NCBI GenBank assembly: GCA_016717655.1
Contig: JADKFC010000011.1
Location: 62,001-126,000 of the forward strand
Origin: Saprospiraceae bacterium
Lineage (GTDB): Bacteria > Bacteroidota > Bacteroidia > Chitinophagales > Saprospiraceae
Reading direction: 5' to 3'
DNA: 64,000 nt
Positions 36,233 through 45,409 of the stretch are shown in pieces; within the stretch, counting starts at the first letter, position 1; each line of letters begins with the position of its first letter. Both the position numbers and the translations under genes were made by a program. A model generated the notes under the pieces. The model saw only the letters and a list, made by a program, of their open reading frames with translations, was not told the origin of the DNA and did not search any database.

Positions 36233-38853
36233 GTGACTTTGCGTTTAATTCTGGTCCTAATTTTCTTTTATTGTAGCCAAGCAGTTTGGGCACAGACTTT
36301 ACCTGCCATACCGATTGATCCTGCAGACATTCCTCTGCCTTCACGGCGCACCCAGGTATTAACTTCTCTTGAACAACTTTCCGGTATATCGCTTTCTTAT
36401 GCCGCCAACCAATTTGACAATATCGTAATCACGGAATTGCCCCAGGGACCATCAGATTTATATTCCATCCTTGAAAAAGTATTTTTTGATTATCAGTTAC
36501 ATGTTGCGGTAACAAGCCAGGATAAATGGGTGCTGCAAATCAAAGAAGCCAGGATCAGTATTTCGGGTTATACCCTGGACGCTGCTACCGGCGAAGTCCT
36601 GCCTGGTGTACTCATCTACCAACCCACAACCGGCAACTATACCACATCAGACGTCAAAGGCTTTTATTACATTGAGTGTAGGCCCGGACAACTAGAACTC
36701 GAGGTGCGGATGTTGGGCTATGAAATCATGAGACACAAAGAAGAGCCATATAAATCGATTATCCGCACTTTTCGTCTTTCGATAGTACCCAATACCCTAC
36801 CCGCTGTTGTGATTCAAGAAAAACAGTTGCTGGACCCTTTAAGCGAGGTGATGCCAAGGAGCACCGGAATTGAAAGGAATACCGTTTTGGGAGAGCCGGA
36901 TCCACTTAATGTGCTCAAAACATTGCCCGGAGTTTCACCCGGCGGAGAGGGTCAAATGGGCATCCATGTGCGGGGCAGCGGTCCTGATCAAAATCTGGTA
37001 ATGATGGAAGGCATGCCCATTTACGAGGCCTACCATACAGGAGCCTTAAGCTCCATTTTTATGGATGATGCAGTGAGAACCGTTGACTTTATGAAAAGTG
37101 GACAGCCGGCCAGATATGGAGGCCGATTAAATGCAGTTGTCAACGTGTTACTCAAAGATGGCAATCGACAAAAGAGAGAAAGCATCCTCCATCTGGGAAT
37201 TCAAGGACTTAGTTTTTTTACCGAAGGTCCGTTGGCAAAGAAAAAATTAACCTATGCCCTGGCAATGAGAACCTCGTGGATCAATACGGTTTTGGATCCC
37301 ATTAAATCAAAAATTACTTTGTACGACGATATTTTTCTTCAATACCGCGATATACAGGCAAAACTCAATTATAGGTGGAGTGAAACCAGAAAGATGAGTG
37401 TCAGTTACTATCGAGGTAATGACAGATTGAGGCTATACAAAGAAAATAAAAATATCTTTGGCGCAACTGTAGCTACTCAGTCTAACCAATTTAGCAGTGG
37501 CAATGAAGTGATAAGCGCGCAGTATGACCATGTTTTGAACCATAGCATGAAATACAATCTGCAGGTTGGAATGCTAAACTATGGCGTTTTCTCGAGAGGC
37601 ACTTATCAATTTCCCGTCAGTCTGGCAGATAGTACAACGGGTACCCTTGATGTAATAAATAATAGTAAAGTAAGAGATTGGCAGGCAACCGGTACCCTCG
37701 ATTACTTTGTCAATGACAATATAAAACTAAGTGCAGGTGCAGGCTATATTCATCACAGCCTCAACCCGGCAGTTAAACAAAGTCTGGCAGTTGTAGAAGG
37801 AATTGCAGAGGGTTTTGGAAATCCCGACTCTTCCTATATCGCCACAGAGTTGTTTAGTTTTGTGGAAGGAAACCTGGAACTTGGCAATCGATTTTATCTC
37901 ATACCAGGGCTTTACCAGGTAAATTACAAACAAGCGCAGTTTTCCCACACCAGCTGGCAGCCTAGGGTTCAGATGCAGTATCATCCATCTGAAAAATGGT
38001 CGCTCCAACTTTCTTATACCCGATCAGCCCAATACATCAATTTGCTCGCCAATTCTGGTTTGGGCCTGCCCTCTGAACTGTGGATACCATCAACTCAAAA
38101 GACCGGACCCCAGTTTGCAGATCATTATTCATTTGATACCCGCTTTGCTTTGGACTCCATCCACAGTGTAGGTATAAGTGCCTATAGGCGAGACTTACAA
38201 TCCTTGATTGAATACAGTGAACTCGTAGATTTTTTTATCAATCTCTTTCCACCCAAAGGCAGCCCTCCTATTGTTAGTACCGAGAGAGGATGGGAAGGCA
38301 GGTACAAACCGGCAGTGGCAGGACCACAGGCATAGAACTTTCCATAAGGGCAGACCGAGCCAATTGGCAGTACTGGGTGAGTTACCACCAAGGCAAAAGT
38401 ACCATGACCTTTGCCGGACTTAATGAAGGCAAGACCTTTGTTTCCCGATATGACAAACCCCAGCAAATCAATGCAGGCGTGCTCTATAAAAGTAACAAAG
38501 GCTGGCGTATTGGAGCCAACTGGACCTATACCAGCGGGCAGCCTTTTACGCTGGCAGATGAAAAAGTAACCTTTTATTCAGGCTTGGATACCCTGGGTAT
38601 AACCCTGGTGCAAACCGGTAAAAAAAACAACTACCGCATGCCAGCCTTTCATCAATTGACGGTAAACGCTTCCTATGAAATCAAGCTGAAAGACATCCTT
38701 TGTACCTTTTCATTTGGAGCCTACAATGTGTATAATCGGCTCAATCCTTACTTCATTTACGCTACCCGAAACGATGCCAGCAATACCGTTTTCAAAAAAG
38801 TCAGCCTTTTTCCTATTTTGCCACAGCTTGGGGTGCGCTTTGTTTGGAAGTAG
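36233..38853 (+). CDS. TonB-dependent receptor with STN and carboxypeptidase-like domains (frameshifted)
   Basis: This outer-membrane receptor has about 873 residues once one A is added at 38306-38308. Order: signal peptide; STN secretin/TonB short N-terminal domain (about 45-105) that contacts FecR; a carboxypeptidase-regulatory-like strand domain (GYTLDAATGEVLPGV); a plug (TLPGVSPGGEGQMGIHVRGSG, MMEGMPIY); and a 22-strand-type barrel. The first frame stops at 38335 and the rest runs from about 38309 to 38853 (TGSGRTTGIELSI). The start codon appears to be GTG. The STN domain makes it a signal transducer as well as a transporter. The ligand is unknown; the MbnP-like neighbour hints at a metal or chalkophore. 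Confidence 0.9.
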
Positions 38854-38935
38854 AAAAAATGCGCAACAAAGGGGTTAAATTTTTTCCCATTAGTTCATAA
38901 AAAGGCCTCCTACCAAGGGTTCAAATAATTTTTAT

Positions 38936-38973
38936 AAAAATAGACCGGTCTGTCTATTTTTGTTTTATCTTTG
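38936..38973 (+). promoter_or_regulatory. TetR-type operator and promoter of the dinB-tetR-thioesterase operon
   Basis: AAAAATAGAC (38936-38945) and GTCTATTTTT (38952-38961) form a perfect 10-bp inverted repeat around CGGTCT; the core TAGACCGGTCT resembles NemR-like TetR boxes. A -7 box TATCTTTG (38966-38973) follows at once, so bound repressor would block it. The only regulator in the operon is the TetR at 39445. Confidence 0.8.
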
Positions 38974-38986
38974 TCAAAAAAACACA

Positions 38987-39448
38987 ATGGACAAAGTATT
39001 TGAAGTAACAAAAAACAATCGAAAAGCAGTTTTGGAGCTGGTTAAAACATTGAGTCTGGATCAATTGAACTATATACCGGCAGGATTTAACAACAATATA
39101 TTATGGAATGTTGGGCATATGGTAGCAATCCAGCAACTGATTGTGTATGGTTTGGGTAAGGTGCCCTTTACGATAGAAGATGCCATTGTTATGGGATATA
39201 AAAACAAAACAAAGCCAGAGCGGGCCTATACACAGGAAGAAGCTGCCAGGATTTTTGAAGTATATGTTGAGACTGTAGATCAGATGGAAGCGGATTACAA
39301 AGCGGGCAAGTTTGTAGACGTGACACCCTTTATCAGTAAGTCGCACAATGCTACCTATGAAGGCGCTGAAGGACTCATTACCTTTAATCTTTTCCACGAG
39401 GGCTTACACACAGGAGTGATCCAGAAATACATCCAGCTCTTACCATGA
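38987..39448 (+). CDS. DinB-family protein
   Basis: A 153-residue four-helix DinB-like protein. Likely metal-binding histidines are in WNVGHM near residue 44 and in NLFHEGLHTG near the C-terminus. DinB-fold proteins include thiol-dependent metal enzymes and stress proteins; the reaction here is unknown. ATG 38987 is chosen because it lies just after the promoter; an in-frame ATG at 38960 falls inside the operator. Its stop overlaps the TetR start (ATGA), so the two are coupled. Confidence 0.85.
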   Translation: MDKVFEVTKNNRKAVLELVKTLSLDQLNYIPAGFNNNILWNVGHMVAIQQLIVYGLGKVPFTIEDAIVMGYKNKTKPERAYTQEEAARIFEVYVETVDQMEADYKAGKFVDVTPFISKSHNATYEGAEGLITFNLFHEGLHTGVIQKYIQLLP

Positions 39449-40011
39449 GTTCCAGAGACAGGCTGATCCAGGTTACGGCACGGTTGATCCGTGAAAAAGG
39501 GATGGCTGCCACCGGGATCAATGAAATAATAACGGCTGCAGGCTTACCAAAAGGGTCGATGTATCATTATTTTCCAGGCGGCAAAGAAGAGCTTGTCAAA
39601 GCTGCACTTCATTCTTACAAAGATTGGCTTGGTCAAAGTTTTAAAGCACGGATGAAAGGGAGTACCACTGCAGAACAAGGGCTTTGTGGTATTGTGGATT
39701 TTTTCATTCACGACCTCACCTCCTCACATTATGTGGCTGGGTGTCCGGTAGCTACAGTTGCCCTGGAAAGCGCCGGGACAGCCCCGGGCGTAACGGAAGG
39801 AGTTAGAGAAGTGATGGACCACTGGATCGCCAGTTTGTGCGCCTACTTACAATACAAAGGATTGGCGGGCAACCTTACTACTGCAACTGATTTTATCACT
39901 CAACTGGAAGGCGCCCTGGTGATGGCCCGGATCTATCAAAGCACCGAACCTCTGGAAAGATTAAAATTAAAAATCACAGAATTATTACAAAATGAACACA
40001 CCACTCCCTAA
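39445..40011 (+). CDS. TetR/AcrR-family transcriptional regulator
   Basis: A 188-residue repressor. The N-terminal HTH is RDRLIQVTARLIREKGMAA, then INEIITAAGLPKGSMYHYFPGGKEEL. The C-terminal half (GCPVATVALESAG, FITQLEGALVMAR) matches the LmrA/YxaF-like subgroup, which senses small hydrophobic or electrophilic compounds. It overlaps both neighbours, dinB by four bases and the thioesterase by 20 bases, and probably autoregulates through the palindrome at 38936-38961. Confidence 0.93.
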   Translation: MSSRDRLIQVTARLIREKGMAATGINEIITAAGLPKGSMYHYFPGGKEELVKAALHSYKDWLGQSFKARMKGSTTAEQGLCGIVDFFIHDLTSSHYVAGCPVATVALESAGTAPGVTEGVREVMDHWIASLCAYLQYKGLAGNLTTATDFITQLEGALVMARIYQSTEPLERLKLKITELLQNEHTTP

Positions 40012-40420
40012 GTTATTGCAATCTGAAGCAACTGTAAGATTTCAACATTGTGACCCTTTGGGCCACCTCAACAATAGCATGTACATAGATTACCTCCTAA
40101 ACGCCAGGGAGGATCAACTGTCTCACCATTATGGCTTGGATATTTACAATCATGCGCGCGAAACTGGGAAAGCATGGGTAGTGGCATCCCATCAGCTGAA
40201 TTACAAACGGCCGGTAAGTGCCATGCAAAGAGTAACTATTTCCTCTTCGTTAAAAGGGTATAACGACAAATCGTTGCAAGTGTATTTTGAAATGAAAGTG
40301 GCAGATCAGCTATGTTGCACCATGGAAACCAGTTTTGTTTACATTGATGTTAAAAGTGGTCGTCCGGTTGACCATGGCGAAAAGCTGATTGCCCTATTTG
40401 AACAAATTTGGTTACCATAA
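39992..40420 (+). CDS. Acyl-CoA thioesterase (4HBT hot-dog family)
   Basis: A 142-residue single hot-dog-fold thioesterase. The active-site loop is HCDPLGHLNNSMYIDYLLNAR, the 4HBT/YbgC-type signature, followed by NYKRPVSAMQRVTI. It should hydrolyse acyl-CoA or related thioesters; the chain is unknown. Its start lies 20 bases inside the TetR gene. It completes a three-gene operon that may respond to a reactive or acyl-type small molecule. Confidence 0.9.
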   Translation: MNTPLPKLLQSEATVRFQHCDPLGHLNNSMYIDYLLNAREDQLSHHYGLDIYNHARETGKAWVVASHQLNYKRPVSAMQRVTISSSLKGYNDKSLQVYFEMKVADQLCCTMETSFVYIDVKSGRPVDHGEKLIALFEQIWLP

Positions 40421-40469
40421 ATTAACCTTAGATCGAGGTTAATCTTTGTATCTTGGCAACAAAAAAAGA

Positions 40470-41759
40470 ATGAAGATTAACGTTGTTCTTATCCTCTTGT
40501 TTCTGCCCCTTTCACTGATTGCGCAGTTGGTTTCAGGTCCAATGGTGGGTCACGTTACCTACCAGGAAGCCACCGTGTGGGTCCAATGCAAAGAAAGCTC
40601 AAAGGTACAGCTAAGGTATTGGCCGGTTGACCAGATTAAAATGGCGAAAACAACAATGACTGCGGTCACAATGGCTGAGCATGCTTTTACTGCTCATCTG
40701 GTGGCAGGTGAGCTGACTCCTGGAACAACTTACCAATATGAGATATGGGTCAATGGAAAGGTGATAAAAGGCAATCACGAACAGAGCTTTAAAACACCTG
40801 CAGTGTGGAGATACCGGGGAGACGCCCCTGATTTTGATTTTGTGGCCGGTTCTTGTTTTTACATCAATGAAGAAGCTTTTGACAGACCCGGCAAGCCTTA
40901 TGGCGGGGATTACAAAATATTACAGGCCATTCACAAAGATCAACCCGATTTTATGGTATGGCTGGGCGACAATGCCTACCTGAGAGATGCAGATTGGGAC
41001 AGTCGATCAGGCGTTTATCACCGATATAGTCACAGCCGGGCTGTAAAAGAACTACAACCCTTAATAGCCAACACACCCCAATATGCCATCTGGGATGACC
41101 ATGACTACGGTCCCAATGATTCTGACCGTTCCTATTATGGAAAGGAATGGACCAGGGCAGCTTTTCAGGATTTCTGGGCCAATCCGGTGTATGGTGCCGG
41201 CGACACAGAGGGTATTACAGGAGCCTTTTCACACAGCGATGCCGACTTTTTTTTAATGGACAACAGGTGGTACAGAAGTCCACAATCTCCCAGTGGAGAA
41301 ATCCTAGGTGAAAAACAATTGAACTGGCTGATAGAATCCCTTAGGTACAGCAATGCTACTTTTAAATTTGTTTGCATAGGTGGCCAGACCCTCAGCGATG
41401 CCAGGGTTTTTGAGAACTATGCTATTTATGTGTCAGAACGACAAAAATTACTCAATGCCATTGATCAATATGCTATAAAAGGGGTGATTTTTTTAACAGG
41501 AGATCGACACCATTCCGAATTGACCAGCTGGACCAGTCCATCCGGCATCAAAGTATATGACATTACCAGCTCTGCCCTCACATCCTCTACCTCCGCGCAT
41601 CCGGAAGAGCCCAATACGGGCAGGGTGGAAGGATCGATGGTGGGTGTGCGCAACTATGCACAGATCAAAATAAGCGGGGCCAAAGACAATAGAAAATTAA
41701 GCTTAAGTTTTAAAGATCTAGATGGCAAAATCATATACACAAATACGATAGAGCCATGA
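40470..41759 (+). CDS. PhoD-like alkaline phosphatase / phosphodiesterase
   Basis: A secreted 429-residue metallophosphoesterase of the PhoD group. After the signal peptide (MKINVVLILLFLPLSLIA) comes a fibronectin-like PhoD N domain (GPMVGHVTYQEATVWVQ). Metal ligands are visible in VAGSCFY, MVWLGDNAYL, IWDDHDYGPNDSD and FLTGDRHHSEL. It cleaves phosphodiesters or monoesters outside the inner membrane. ATG 40470 gives the proper signal peptide, while 40446 adds eight charged residues. It is followed by a stem-loop at 41763. Confidence 0.93.
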   Translation: MKINVVLILLFLPLSLIAQLVSGPMVGHVTYQEATVWVQCKESSKVQLRYWPVDQIKMAKTTMTAVTMAEHAFTAHLVAGELTPGTTYQYEIWVNGKVIKGNHEQSFKTPAVWRYRGDAPDFDFVAGSCFYINEEAFDRPGKPYGGDYKILQAIHKDQPDFMVWLGDNAYLRDADWDSRSGVYHRYSHSRAVKELQPLIANTPQYAIWDDHDYGPNDSDRSYYGKEWTRAAFQDFWANPVYGAGDTEGITGAFSHSDADFFLMDNRWYRSPQSPSGEILGEKQLNWLIESLRYSNATFKFVCIGGQTLSDARVFENYAIYVSERQKLLNAIDQYAIKGVIFLTGDRHHSELTSWTSPSGIKVYDITSSALTSSTSAHPEEPNTGRVEGSMVGVRNYAQIKISGAKDNRKLSLSFKDLDGKIIYTNTIEP

Positions 41760-41762
41760 TTC

Positions 41763-41783
41763 GAGTCAGGTCCGCACTGACTC
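41763..41783 (+). terminator. Hairpin after the phosphatase gene
   Basis: GAGTCAG (41763-41769) pairs with CTGACTC (41777-41783) with a seven-base loop, four bases after the stop. There is no T-run, so termination here is uncertain. Confidence 0.35.
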
Positions 41784-41929
41784 AGATCATTGACAAACCT
41801 TATCAGCTGACTGCATTTTTGTAATATCAAAAACCGAGGAACATGAGGCAACGGATATAAAGATCCAAGGCCGAAGGGTCATAGGTGAAGGTTGATTCAT
41901 GGTATAGGTTAATATTAAAAAAAGCAGTC

Positions 41930-42370
41930 ATGAAACCACAAAAATTCTTTAGAGATTCTGCCGATATTCTTCCTGTATTCGGCGATTTTTTTGATGATTT
42001 TATCCCAACAGGCTGGTCTAAAAAGTTGAATTTCAACAATCATCTTCCACCTGTTAATATCAAAGAAACCGAAAAAGATTTCATTGTAGAATTGGCAGCA
42101 CCCGGATTTGAAAAGAAAGATTTGGACATCAATCTACAAGATGGTATGCTTACCATTAAATCTGAAAAGAAAATGGAGAACAAAGAAGAAAAAGAAAACT
42201 ACTTCAGATCAGAGTTCAACTACAATTCATTTGTACGCACATTCACAGTACCAGAGAATGTAGATGAAAAAATGATTGAAGCCAAGTTTGAAAACGGTCT
42301 GTTAACCCTGTTACTACCAAAAACTGCGGTTCAAAAGGTAGAAGAAGCGCATAAAATCATGATTTCATAA
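41930..42370 (+). CDS. Hsp20-family small heat-shock protein
   Basis: A 146-residue cytoplasmic chaperone with an alpha-crystallin domain at about residues 37-140: PPVNIKETEKDFIVELAAPG, DINLQDGMLTIKSEKK, YNSFVRTFTVPENVD and FENGLLTLLLPK. It holds unfolding proteins during stress. ATG 41930 is preferred over the longer frame from 41885, which lacks family similarity. It is monocistronic: a perfect terminator follows at 42409. Confidence 0.95.
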   Translation: MKPQKFFRDSADILPVFGDFFDDFIPTGWSKKLNFNNHLPPVNIKETEKDFIVELAAPGFEKKDLDINLQDGMLTIKSEKKMENKEEKENYFRSEFNYNSFVRTFTVPENVDEKMIEAKFENGLLTLLLPKTAVQKVEEAHKIMIS

Positions 42371-42408
42371 AGGCTGACAGGGTAAACCTGAACTCAAATA
42401 AACACATC

Positions 42409-42436
42409 AAAGGGAGTCGATCGACTCCCTTTTTTA
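42409..42436 (+). terminator. Intrinsic terminator of the hsp20 gene
   Basis: AAAGGGAGTCGATCGACTCCCTTT is a perfect palindrome followed by a T-run, 38 bases after the stop. Confidence 0.9.
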
Positions 42437-42493
42437 TTGGCTATTTTTGAATATTAATGTTAGTTTTGTTAGCTCCATCAAGCGATTAAAACA

Positions 42494-43246
42494 TTGGAAG
42501 AAATCAACATTTATTTTTTATTACTCAGTTTGTTGGCTGAAATCATTGGAACCGTAGGAGGTTTTGGTTCATCGGTTTATTTTGTACCTATAGCGGCATT
42601 TTTTCTGCCCTTTGATCAGGTATTGGGTTTGACGGCCTTGTTTCATTTATTTTCCAACACCACCAAAATCACCCTTTTTCGTGAAGGATTGGATCGGAAA
42701 TTGTTGTTATACATTGGACTACCCTCCATTGCTGGTGTTATCATCGGAGGTTGGATGAGCAGCTGGTTTGACAATGTATTGTTGGAATATATTTTGTATA
42801 CATTTTTACTACTGTTTGCCATCGTTTTACTTTTTCCGTCCGGAAACGCGGTGGAAGCCCAGTCTTTCCAATGGAGTAATTGGAGGAACCATTTCCGGAT
42901 TTGTGGCAGGAATGCTGGGAACCGGAGGCGCTATAAGAGGGCTGACAATGTCTGCCTTTGCACTTTCCATTCAGGGTTTTGTGGCTACTTCTGCAGCCAT
43001 AGATTTGGGTGTGGATTTGGCCAGATCGGTGGTTTATTATAGTGAGGGATATATGGTCCGCCAGATTTGGATTTATATACCTTTTTATTATTTATCAGTA
43101 TCATCGGCTCCTATACAGGGAAGTACATTTTACAATTTTTAAATCCCGATAATTTTCGCAGGTTTTCCCTAGGCAGCATAGTTGTCATTGCAATAGCTGG
43201 TTGGGTAAGATTGATTTGTTTTAGTGCAGATTCACTTCTTTTTTAA
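42494..43246 (+). CDS. TauE/SafE-family membrane permease (two frameshifts)
   Basis: After two one-base repairs this is a protein of about 250 residues with around seven or eight membrane segments. TauE/SafE features are GTVGGFGSSVYFVP near the start and SGFVAGMLGTGGAIRGL in the second half. Members export sulfite or organosulfur compounds or import other anions; the substrate is unknown. Frames: 42494 to about 42835, about 42836 to 43086, and 43087 to 43246. An extra T in the run 42831-42835 and a missing T in 43082-43086 explain both shifts. The start is probably TTG 42494, because the frame opens only a few codons upstream. It overlaps the convergent gene by 15 bases. Confidence 0.85.
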
Positions 43247-43711
43247 TGCCCACAAAAAAGAAAATTCCCCTACCGTTTCTCCTGCTTCATTAGAAGCAGA
43301 GGAATGCAACCAAAGGGTAGTGTTGCCCCCGTTTTGGTCCAATTGTTGAAGAGTGGCGTTGACTTCTTCTCCCTGGGTGCAGGTGAACAACAATTTACCC
43401 TTGGCTTTTTTGTGAAATTGAGCCCTCGACTCCACCACCAGCATGGAAAAAGGAGGCCGGCCCTGGAGTGCAGCCTGCACCAGAATGCCAGTTGAAAGTT
43501 CTGCTGCTCCATTGAGGGCTGAAAAATAGACCGATCCAAAAGGGTTTTGATTGGTCCAACCATGCTTCATTGCAACGGTGGCTGAGAGATGATCAATACT
43601 TTTCACCCTTATCCCCCAGAAAATCAAACTTGGCAGTCGCCATAGCATATAAAACCGATATTTTATTGGATGTAGAATTGCCTTGCGGTAGGCTTCCGGC
43701 GTGGAGGTCAT
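43232..43711 (-). CDS. DUF4442-like hot-dog-fold protein
   Basis: A 159-residue protein starting at ATG 43711 (MTSTPEAYRKA); the frame extends to 43756 but the extra part is hydrophobic and unlike the family. WRLPSLIFWGIRV, GWTNQNPFGSVYFSALNGAAEL and the end FSFLWALKKK match DUF4442, a PaaI-thioesterase relative with a hot-dog fold. It may bind or hydrolyse acyl thioesters. It is divergent from rfbC and convergent with the TauE gene. Confidence 0.82.
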   Translation of the reverse strand: MTSTPEAYRKAILHPIKYRFYMLWRLPSLIFWGIRVKSIDHLSATVAMKHGWTNQNPFGSVYFSALNGAAELSTGILVQAALQGRPPFSMLVVESRAQFHKKAKGKLLFTCTQGEEVNATLQQLDQNGGNTTLWLHSSASNEAGETVGEFSFLWALKKK

Positions 43712-43814
43712 GGCAGATGTTTTTTCAAAACTACTAAAAAAAGCAATGACAATCAAAAGTAGGCAAAGAATGAGGGCTTTTGCGTAGTTTTGCCTACCAA
43801 CGAATACCTAAAAA

Positions 43815-44355
43815 ATGGAAGTTATAGATACAAAATTGGAGGGGGTCAAAGTAATTTATCCGGCTGTCTTTCACGACGAAAGGGGATACTTTTTTGAAAG
43901 TTACCAAAAAGAAAAGTGGCACTTGGACGTGGATTTTGTACAGGATAATGAAGCCTTTTCAACCAAAGGTATTTTGAGGGGCCTGCATTATCAACTTCCC
44001 TCCTTATACACAGAGTAAGTTGGTCAGAGTTGTTCAGGGAGAGGTTTTAGATGTAGTGGTTGATATCCGGCCTGATTCGCCTACCTATGGTGAACACCTT
44101 TCTATTGTCTTAAGCGGAACCAATTATAAACAACTTTTTGTTCCCAAAGGATTTGCTCATGGCTATGTGGTGCTCACAGACACTGCCATATTTGCCTATA
44201 AGTGTGACACCTATTACCACAAAATGAGTGAGGCCGGTATCAGATGGGATGATGCACAGCTCAATATAGATTGGATTTTACCACACTCAACATTGATATT
44301 ATCTGAAAAAGACAAGGACCTACCCTACTTTGGGGCACATCAAAAATATGAATAA
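43815..44355 (+). CDS. rfbC: dTDP-4-dehydrorhamnose 3,5-epimerase (frameshifted)
   Basis: This is the third enzyme of dTDP-L-rhamnose synthesis, epimerising C3 and C5 of the keto sugar. Removing one C from CCC at 43998-44000 gives 179 residues, the normal length. Motifs are FHDERGYFFESYQ, QDNEAFSTKGILRGLHYQ with the catalytic His, and FVPKGFAHGYVVL. Unrepaired, the first frame ends at 44018 and the second opens at 44020. rfbD starts directly after the stop. The first two pathway genes, rfbA and rfbB, are not in this window. Confidence 0.93.
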
Positions 44356-45228
44356 ATGAAGATACTTGTGGTTGGATCTGGCGGTCAGCTAGGCAGGGAG
44401 TTAAAAAAACTGCATACTTCCGATGATGCAAATTCATGGATGTTTGCTGCTCGAGACCAAATAGATCTACAAAAGGCAGATGATCTGAGGCGGCTCAACG
44501 AATGGAAACCTGATGTAGTGGTCAATTGCGCCGCCTATACCCAAGTTGATAAAGCGGAGGAAGAAGTTTATGCCTGTTGGGAAATCAATGCCCTTGGTGT
44601 TGGCAGGTTGGCTAAAAAATGTAATGAGATAGGGAGCTGGTTGATCCATGTTTCCAGTGACTATGTATACCATCACAATCCCGGCCGACCCATAAAAGAA
44701 GAGGACCCCCTGTTTCCCAGGGGAATTTATGCTGCCAGCAAAGCAGGTGGCGAAACCCTGGTCAGGGAGTTTAATCCCAAACACATTGTGATCCGTACCT
44801 CCTGGTTATATGGAAATGAAGGGCCCAACTTTGTGAAGACCATGATTAAACTGGGAGAGACCAAAAGTGAATTGAGGGTAGTTGCTGATCAATGGGGCAG
44901 CCCTACTTATACCTATGATCTGGCAAAGGCCATCAGAAAAATCATCCGAACCCTGGCGGATTCTCCCAATGCTGAATTTGCAGGAACTTACCACTATGCT
45001 AATGAAGGAGTTATCAACTGGCATGGTTTTGCCCGTGAAATTATGCAGGAAATGGGCTATGACACCCATGTTCTCCCCATTACAAGTGCAGAATATGCTG
45101 CTGCGGCTCCTAGACCCGGATGGAGTGCACTGTCGTTGAGTAAGATAAAAAGGGTGTTTGATATCTTCCCTCCCCATTGGAGAATTTCATTAAAATCATA
45201 CCTGCAAGAGCTCAAAAAAACCATCTAA
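44356..45228 (+). CDS. rfbD: dTDP-4-dehydrorhamnose reductase
   Basis: A 290-residue short-chain dehydrogenase that makes dTDP-L-rhamnose with NAD(P)H. The Rossmann motif is VVGSGGQLGRE at the N-terminus. VNCAAYTQVDKAEEE follows, then VSSDYVY, and the catalytic YAASK (YxxxK) lies near residue 130. It ends with the usual RPGWSALSLSKI block. It starts right after the rfbC stop and is intact. The rhamnose would go into surface polysaccharide. Confidence 0.95.
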   Translation: MKILVVGSGGQLGRELKKLHTSDDANSWMFAARDQIDLQKADDLRRLNEWKPDVVVNCAAYTQVDKAEEEVYACWEINALGVGRLAKKCNEIGSWLIHVSSDYVYHHNPGRPIKEEDPLFPRGIYAASKAGGETLVREFNPKHIVIRTSWLYGNEGPNFVKTMIKLGETKSELRVVADQWGSPTYTYDLAKAIRKIIRTLADSPNAEFAGTYHYANEGVINWHGFAREIMQEMGYDTHVLPITSAEYAAAAPRPGWSALSLSKIKRVFDIFPPHWRISLKSYLQELKKTI

Positions 45229-45356
45229 TCAACTGAATCACAAATATTTAGCTACACCCATATTAAGTATATTTAAATTAATCTAAATATTAATTTAAGC
45301 TAATCAAACTATTTTAATTTAATTCGCTTAAATAATTCAACAATATTTTACTAAAT

Positions 45357-45390
45357 CTTGGTTCAAGCACCGTATTGTTATCTAATTTTG
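45357..45390 (+). promoter_or_regulatory. Possible promoter of sucB
   Basis: TAATTTTG at 45383-45390 fits the -7 consensus and lies 20 bases before the start. A weak CTTG at 45357-45360 sits 22 bases upstream. The surrounding 180 bases are strongly AT-rich. Confidence 0.4.
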
Positions 45391-45409
45391 TATTAAAATC
45401 AGAAGAAAA

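Noticed and set aside
36233..38853. Programmed frameshifting in the TonB receptor
   Set aside because: There is no slippery heptamer or stimulator, only an AAA run, and the break lies in the barrel.
42768..43142. A separate 124-residue membrane protein
   Set aside because: Only its middle part is meaningful; it is the second frame of the TauE/SafE gene.
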